DNA of 33,590 nt from Verrucomicrobiota bacterium. GTDB taxonomy: Bacteria > Verrucomicrobiota > Verrucomicrobiia > Limisphaerales > UBA1096. A program made the translations under genes and the position numbers. The notes beneath the pieces are model-generated. The model saw only the letters and a list, made by a program, of their open reading frames with translations. It ran no database searches and was not told where the DNA came from. This document shows, in pieces, positions 29,787 through 33,590 of this stretch (position 1 is its first letter; the number at the start of each line of letters is the position of its first letter). Location of the stretch: assembly GCA_030749225.1 (NCBI GenBank), contig JASMKO010000076.1:1-33590 (forward strand), read 5' to 3'.

Positions 29787-32545
29787 TTCAGTTCGGCCTC
29801 GAGGTCAGACTGGACTTGTTGTAGCAGCGCCTTGTCGGTTGGTTTTTTTCCGGCGGTGGTCCGGACGTAGAAGGTGTCGATCGCGGCGCCTTTCTCGGTG
29901 CTAATGCGGGCGACATGGATGCTGAGTCCGCGCCGTGTCAGCACTCTAGAGATGCGGTACAGCAGGCCAAGCCGGTCCTCGGACTCAACCTCGATGATGG
30001 TGCGTGACCTGGCGGACTCCGTGTCGATGCGGATGCGCGTCGGCAATTCCCATTCCCCTACGTGGCTGGGCTTGGCCAAGGCGGTGATCTGTTGCTCGAA
30101 GTCAGGTGAGTCGCCGGGCAGCAGCGCCTGGTTGATCCACTTTTTGAACGCGTCGCGCTCGGGCCGTTTGGCCAAGCCGCCGGTTCGCGCGTTCACGACA
30201 GAGAAGGTGTCGATTATGATTCCGTCACTCCGCGAGAAGACGCGCGCGCTCAGGATGTTTAGCCCCGCCGCGGCCAGCGCCCCGGAAATCACGGTGAACA
30301 GCCCCAGCCGATCCCAGGTGCAGACTTTGATTGAGGTATAGCCACGCGCCGACTGGTCGTACCATGAGATCACAGGCTCGAGCGTTTTTGTGCCGGTGCC
30401 GTCAACGACGCGCTTGAGGAATTGGTTGACCTGCTTGAGGTCGATGTGGATGTGCTGGAGGGAGTGCGCCCGGAAGTAGCGGGGGGTGAGGTGCCGGAAG
30501 TGCGCCTCAAGTTCCTCTTCCGAGAGTTGCGCCGGCAACTTTTCGCGCACCTCCTGCTTGAGCTTGGCCAAACGCTCCTTCTCCGCCCGGGCGTAGTCCC
30601 TGCCGCTGGCCATGCGCCGACCGGTTCGGCGGTAAAGGGTCTGCAGCAGGGTGTTCTTGAACTCGTTCCACAGGTCGTCGCTGGTGCCAAGCGCGTCGGT
30701 GAACGTCAGCAGGGTTAGCATGGCCAGGTTCTCCTCGTCCTGCACCGTCTCGGCGAACTGGCGGATGATTGTTGGTGAGTCGATGTCGCGCTGCTGCGAC
30801 ACCTTGGCCATGAGCAGGTGGTGCTCGACGAGGAACTGCAGTCGGGCCAGGCGGCGGGGGGTGAGGCCAAGCCGTTCGCCGACCTTCAGGGCGACGACGG
30901 CGCCGTCTTTCGCGTGGTCGCCGCTCTCCATCCCCTTGCCGGTGTCGTGCAGGAACAGTGCGAGGTAGAGCAGGTACGGCAGATCGATGTTCTGCAGGAT
31001 GTGGGCGTAATGGATGAACGGCGGTTTTTGTGCGTTCCAGACCTGGTCGAGTTTCTCAAGGCAGACCAGCGTGTGTTCATCGGCGGCGTAGGTATGGAAG
31101 AACTCGTGCTGTACGAGGCAGGTCATCCGGCCAAACTCCGGGATGTAGGTGCCGAGCAGGCCGACCTCGTGCATGCCCCGCAGGGTAGGGGCGACGCTTC
31201 CCCGCCGGTTGAGAATCTCCAAGAACGTCTCGCGTACTTCCGCGTCGTGGACGAATTCGTCGTCCACCAGCGACAGGCTGTCACGGAGCAGTTGCGTCAG
31301 GTCGGGGTGAAAGTCGAGGCCGTATTGCTGCGCGTGCAGGAAGACGCGCATGAGCCGATGGGGCTGTTCCTTGAACACACGCGGCGATTTTGGCAGCAGT
31401 TCGCCGTCAATGATGCTGAAGCCGTCGAGGTTCTCCGTTTTTTTGCCCCCGCCGAAAAACGTGCGCAGGGAGGGCAGGCGGCGGATTGGCTTGGGGCGGA
31501 GGGTCAGGCGGCGCTCGACCATGCGGGTAATCAGGTGGATCGCCCGCATGTGTGTGTACAGGTCGTGCATGAACGCCTCCAGCCGCCCCGCCGGCGAGCG
31601 GTTCTTGTAGCCAAGCTGCCAGGCCACCTTCGGCTGCAGCGCCTTGGGCAGATTGTCCACGAGTCGCGTGGTTTGATAATGCAGCTCGTTGCGGGTGCGC
31701 AGCAGGAAGTCGTAGCCGGCCTCAAGCTGCTGGCGGTTCCCGGGGCGGATCATCCCCTGGGCCTCGAGTTGCTCGAGCGTGTGTGCGCCGTACTTGAAGT
31801 GGGTCATCCACAGCAGATTCTGGTAGTCGCGCAGACCGCCGCAGCCGTTCTTGATGTTGGGCTCCTGCAGCAGGGCGGAGTTGCCGAACTTCACGCGGCG
31901 CGCGTTCTGGTCGCCAATGCGCATCTGCAGGTAGGCGTCGACGTGGTTGCGGATGCACCGGGCCTCGAGCCGCTGCTGAAACTGCCTGAACAGCACGGGG
32001 TCGCCGGTGATGAGGCGAGCCTCGATCAGCGACGTCTTGGTCTGCATGTCGTCGTTGGCGATGTGGATCGCATCCTGAATGTTGCGCACCGAGTGGCCGA
32101 CCTTCATCCCGAGGTCGTACAGCGTGTAGATCAAGCCGCCGGGGCCGGTGAGTTGTTCAAGGAGTGGATGGCTGTAGATGCGCGTCAGCGTCGGCACCGA
32201 GCCGTTGTGCAGCAGCATGATGTCGATGTCGCTGTGGGGGTTGAGTTCCGCGCGCCCGTAACCCCCGATCGCGACGAGCGACACCTTGAGCCTGCGCGCG
32301 CCGCCGGTCGGCCGGAAGGCTGCGAGGGACCAGTCGAACAGCGCGCGGAGCAGCGTGTCGATCATCTCCGACCGTCCAAGGCAGACCTCGAGTCCGCCGC
32401 CGCCGTCGCGATGCCACTGTTGCAAGCGGGCTGACTCTGCCTTGAGATACCGCTTCAGTCCCGGCAGCTCCGCTGTGGGGGTGCTGTCGGGGGGGATGAC
32501 CAGCGACTTGGCGGCGTTGGGGGGTGCTGTGGCGTTCTCAGGCAC
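29783..32545 (-). CDS. glnD: [Protein-PII] uridylyltransferase/uridylyl-removing enzyme
   Basis: A 920-residue GlnD with all four expected parts. The nucleotidyltransferase site is AIGGYGRAELNPHSDIDIML (about 92-111). The PII-binding and linker region contains FLLRTRNELH. The HD hydrolase domain has LALFLHDTGKGMESGDHAKDG. Two ACT domains end the protein (DRLGLFTVISGALAAAGLNIL and DRLGLLYRISRVLTRRGLSI). It modifies and de-modifies PII in response to glutamine. The frame is open up to an ATG at 32659, but that stretch holds two dispersed palindromes and a promoter-like sequence. GTG at 32545 is therefore preferred. Its stop overlaps the amidohydrolase stop by 4 bases. The arginine-rich 38 codons above look like non-coding DNA read through. 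Confidence 0.92.
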   Translation of the reverse strand: MPENATAPPNAAKSLVIPPDSTPTAELPGLKRYLKAESARLQQWHRDGGGGLEVCLGRSEMIDTLLRALFDWSLAAFRPTGGARRLKVSLVAIGGYGRAELNPHSDIDIMLLHNGSVPTLTRIYSHPLLEQLTGPGGLIYTLYDLGMKVGHSVRNIQDAIHIANDDMQTKTSLIEARLITGDPVLFRQFQQRLEARCIRNHVDAYLQMRIGDQNARRVKFGNSALLQEPNIKNGCGGLRDYQNLLWMTHFKYGAHTLEQLEAQGMIRPGNRQQLEAGYDFLLRTRNELHYQTTRLVDNLPKALQPKVAWQLGYKNRSPAGRLEAFMHDLYTHMRAIHLITRMVERRLTLRPKPIRRLPSLRTFFGGGKKTENLDGFSIIDGELLPKSPRVFKEQPHRLMRVFLHAQQYGLDFHPDLTQLLRDSLSLVDDEFVHDAEVRETFLEILNRRGSVAPTLRGMHEVGLLGTYIPEFGRMTCLVQHEFFHTYAADEHTLVCLEKLDQVWNAQKPPFIHYAHILQNIDLPYLLYLALFLHDTGKGMESGDHAKDGAVVALKVGERLGLTPRRLARLQFLVEHHLLMAKVSQQRDIDSPTIIRQFAETVQDEENLAMLTLLTFTDALGTSDDLWNEFKNTLLQTLYRRTGRRMASGRDYARAEKERLAKLKQEVREKLPAQLSEEELEAHFRHLTPRYFRAHSLQHIHIDLKQVNQFLKRVVDGTGTKTLEPVISWYDQSARGYTSIKVCTWDRLGLFTVISGALAAAGLNILSARVFSRSDGIIIDTFSVVNARTGGLAKRPERDAFKKWINQALLPGDSPDFEQQITALAKPSHVGEWELPTRIRIDTESARSRTIIEVESEDRLGLLYRISRVLTRRGLSIHVARISTEKGAAIDTFYVRTTAGKKPTDKALLQQVQSDLEAELN
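30071..30080. repeat. CTTGGCCAAG palindrome
   Basis: Exact copy inside glnD near the second ACT domain, read as TALAKPS on the coding strand. Near-copies at about 30165-30178 (GGLAKRP) and 30551-30564 (ERLAKLK) are in the same gene. Confidence 0.88.
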
Positions 32546-32553
32546 GCGGCGCG

Positions 32554-32582
32554 ATTGTAGCCGCGACGACTCCCCGAAACAA
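32554..32582 (-). promoter_or_regulatory. glnD: Putative sigma-70 promoter of glnD
   Basis: On the minus strand, TTGTTT (32577-32582) and TACAAT (32554-32559) are separated by exactly 17 bases. The -10 box is a 5/6 match and the -35 is weak. The start point would fall near 32547, so GTG at 32545 would be nearly leaderless. Confidence 0.5.
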
Positions 32583-32585
32583 TTC

Positions 32586-32599
32586 CGCTTGGCCAAGCG
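32586..32599. repeat. CGCTTGGCCAAGCG palindrome upstream of glnD
   Basis: Perfect 14-bp copy just upstream of the putative glnD -35 box. A second copy lies 41 bases away toward the sigma gene. Both are intergenic if glnD starts at 32545. Confidence 0.95.
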
Positions 32600-32620
32600 C
32601 CGATTTCCCCACCCGCAACC

Positions 32621-32649
32621 TTGCCGCTTGGCCAAGCCTACCCTAGATT
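32621..32649 (+). promoter_or_regulatory. Putative promoter of the ECF sigma gene with a palindrome in the spacer
   Basis: TTGCCG (32621-32626) and TAGATT (32644-32649) are 17 bases apart, each a 4/6 match. The spacer begins with an exact CTTGGCCAAG (32627-32636). The ATG at 32658 would be close to the transcription start. This assignment is weak. Confidence 0.3.
32627..32636. repeat. CTTGGCCAAG palindrome upstream of the sigma gene
   Basis: Exact copy, GCTTGGCCAAGC with CCG/CTA outside, in the glnD-sigma divergent gap about 20 bases before the sigma ATG. Confidence 0.92.
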
Positions 32650-32657
32650 TTCGCGGC

Positions 32658-33266
32658 ATGGTTGACCGGAACGATCCCGACGTGGCCCTGATGTTGAGGG
32701 TGAAAGGGGGAGACTTGTCGGCCTACGAAGAATTGGTGGAGAAGTTCAAGCAGCCGGTGATGAACCTGGTTTACCGGCTGATCAACGACCTCGACGAGGC
32801 GGAGGACATTGCGCAAAACGTCTTCGTCCAGGTCTGGAAAACCCGCGAGCGCTACGAGCCGGCCAGCAAGTTCACCACCTGGCTTTTCACCATCGCCCGC
32901 AACCTCGGCTTGAACGAGATCCGGCGGCGTACCCGGCACCCGGCCGACTCACTCGACGAGCCGCGTCCCGACAACGACGCCCAACCGCTGCGCGTGGTGG
33001 AGGATGCTGCCAGCCCGGTGCCGGCGGATGCCGCACTCAGCACCGAGCTGCGGGCCAAGGTCGAGGAGGCGCTGCAGGATCTGCCGGAAAAACAGCGGAC
33101 CGCCCTGCTGCTCTGCCGCGAGGGCGGCGTCAGCTACGAGGAAATCGCCGGGGTGCTGGGCGGTATTTCGCTGACGGCGGTGAAATCGATCATTTTCCGG
33201 GGCCGAGCCGAACTCAAAAAACGGCTGAAACCGTACCTGAAATCGGGTGATTGGCAGAAAAAATGA
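32658..33266 (+). CDS. ECF sigma factor (RpoE-like sigma-70 family)
   Basis: A 202-residue extracytoplasmic-function sigma factor. The start is the ATG at 32658. Region 2 has the typical LVEKFKQPVMNLVYRLINDLDEAEDIAQNVFVQVWKTRERYEPASKFTTWLFTIARNLGLNEIRRRTR (regions 2.1-2.4). Region 4 is LPEKQRTALLLCREGGVSYEEIAGVLGGISLTAVKSIIFRGRAELKKRLKPYL, with the helix-turn-helix around SYEEIAGVLGGISLTAVKS; the GG in the turn is one residue longer than usual (commonly LGISxGAVKS). A Pro/Asp-rich linker (about 100-120) joins the two. The next gene, 49 bases away, looks like its anti-sigma partner. Its ATG overlaps the possible upstream glnD ATG in the opposite strand (the CATG at 32657-32660). Confidence 0.93.
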   Translation: MVDRNDPDVALMLRVKGGDLSAYEELVEKFKQPVMNLVYRLINDLDEAEDIAQNVFVQVWKTRERYEPASKFTTWLFTIARNLGLNEIRRRTRHPADSLDEPRPDNDAQPLRVVEDAASPVPADAALSTELRAKVEEALQDLPEKQRTALLLCREGGVSYEEIAGVLGGISLTAVKSIIFRGRAELKKRLKPYLKSGDWQKK

Positions 33267-33315
33267 CCCGACGGCAAAACTTTTGTGTCACCCCGGTTTT
33301 TAAGGAAAGGCGACA

Positions 33316-33590
33316 ATGAACCAACCCGACATTGAATCCCTGTTGCAAACCGAGCGCGCCCGTGACCTGACCGACGACGAATGGGCCGGGCTGGAGCGTT
33401 GGTTGGACGCGAATCCCGCCGAACGGGTCGAGTGGGAGGCAGTCGACCAACTGCTGGCCGCACTGCCCGATGCGCCGGTGGCGTCCAATTTCACTTCGCG
33501 TGTGCTGGAGGAGGCCCGCCGCGCCGAGGCTCCCGCGCCGGCGCTTGGCCAAGCGGTGTGGCGCAAACTCCTCGCCCCGCAGTTTCGGCC
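33316..33590 (+). CDS. Probable anti-sigma factor, N-terminal part (truncated by window edge)
   Basis: A frame opening at ATG 33316, with an AAGGAAAGG ribosome site 6 bases before, and running off the end of the window (91 codons visible). The visible protein is hydrophilic and acidic: MNQPDIESLLQTERARDLTDDEWAGLERWLDANPAERVEWEAVDQLLAALPDAPV. This resembles the cytoplasmic helical end of zinc-less anti-sigma factors or FecR-like regulators, where it would bind the sigma factor just upstream. No transmembrane helix is seen yet. A perfect 14-bp palindrome is read as PALGQAVW near residue 78. The assignment rests mostly on position after an ECF sigma gene. Confidence 0.7.
   Translation, partial: MNQPDIESLLQTERARDLTDDEWAGLERWLDANPAERVEWEAVDQLLAALPDAPVASNFTSRVLEEARRAEAPAPALGQAVWRKLLAPQFR
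33542..33555. repeat. CGCTTGGCCAAGCG palindrome
   Basis: Perfect 14-bp copy in the probable anti-sigma gene, read as ALGQAV, after an Ala/Pro-rich linker. Confidence 0.95.

Noticed and set aside
30818..32434. 538-codon open frame on the plus strand, antisense to glnD
   Set aside because: It mirrors GlnD exactly, has no recognisable domain and is Gln/Val/Ala/Arg rich, as expected from the complement of a GC-rich gene.
5031..33555. CRISPR array made of the repeated palindrome
   Set aside because: Copies are irregularly spaced over kilobases and mostly inside genes, with no regular spacers and no cas genes.

Overview
The window looks like a chromosomal segment of a Gram-negative bacterium of the Verrucomicrobiota, most likely in or near the Limisphaerales/Pedosphaera group. 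The signs are a PEP-CTERM protein, a prepilin-like protein with both the GFTLIELL helix and an H-x-DG type tail, a haem-c protein of the DUF1587/DUF1592/DUF1588/DUF1585 type paired with a DUF1552 protein, CotH, LamG/Ig surface architecture, and heptose (LPS) genes. The lineage is inferred from gene families, not from a marker gene. I see no rRNA, tRNA, CRISPR array, transposase, integrase or phage gene.

Layout. 1-642: PEP-CTERM gene with its terminator. 655-3073 (minus): ribulokinase and a HAD phosphatase. 3141-3866 (plus): alpha/beta hydrolase. 3872-11142 (minus): seven co-directional genes, in transcription order ndk, yggS, thiG, hldA, gmhB, lysA and an RND/MMPL exporter, several touching or overlapping. 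11230-12336 (minus): Tat-exported SMP-30-type lactonase. 12442-16688 (plus): LarA-like racemase, TIM-barrel isomerase, SDR dehydrogenase and L-2-hydroxyglutarate oxidase. 16709-19132 (minus): CotH-like protein and trpF. 19222-19752 (plus): folK. 19801-20577 (minus): exported methyltransferase. 20665-22563 (plus): glyoxalase, Rrf2/IscR-like regulator and pseudopilin-like protein. 22610-29786 (plus): large acidic LamG/Ig protein, DUF1592-type cytochrome, DUF1552 protein and lipoprotein amidohydrolase. 29783-32545 (minus): glnD. 32658-33590 (plus): ECF sigma factor and the start of a probable anti-sigma gene.

The strongest unexplained signal is a dispersed short palindrome. CTTGGCCAAG, often extended to CGCTTGGCCAAGCG, occurs 16 times exactly by my hand count, with many one- or two-base variants. 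Copies lie in intergenic gaps and inside genes, where they are read in different frames as LAKR, LGQA or AWPS, often in linkers, signal-peptide ends or C-terminal tails. One copy is embedded in a perfect 36-bp palindrome within the methyltransferase signal peptide. It behaves like a highly iterated palindrome (compare cyanobacterial HIP1) or a small inserted element. A second notable signal is an IscR type-1-like operator just upstream of the Rrf2 gene.

How the genes may work together. The LarA-like/TIM-barrel/SDR/LhgO run next to a lactonase looks like a hydroxy-acid or sugar-acid catabolic module. The LamG/Ig, DUF1592, DUF1552 and amidohydrolase genes look like an exported module for binding and degrading an external substrate. 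The ndk-to-exporter run is mostly housekeeping and envelope metabolism.
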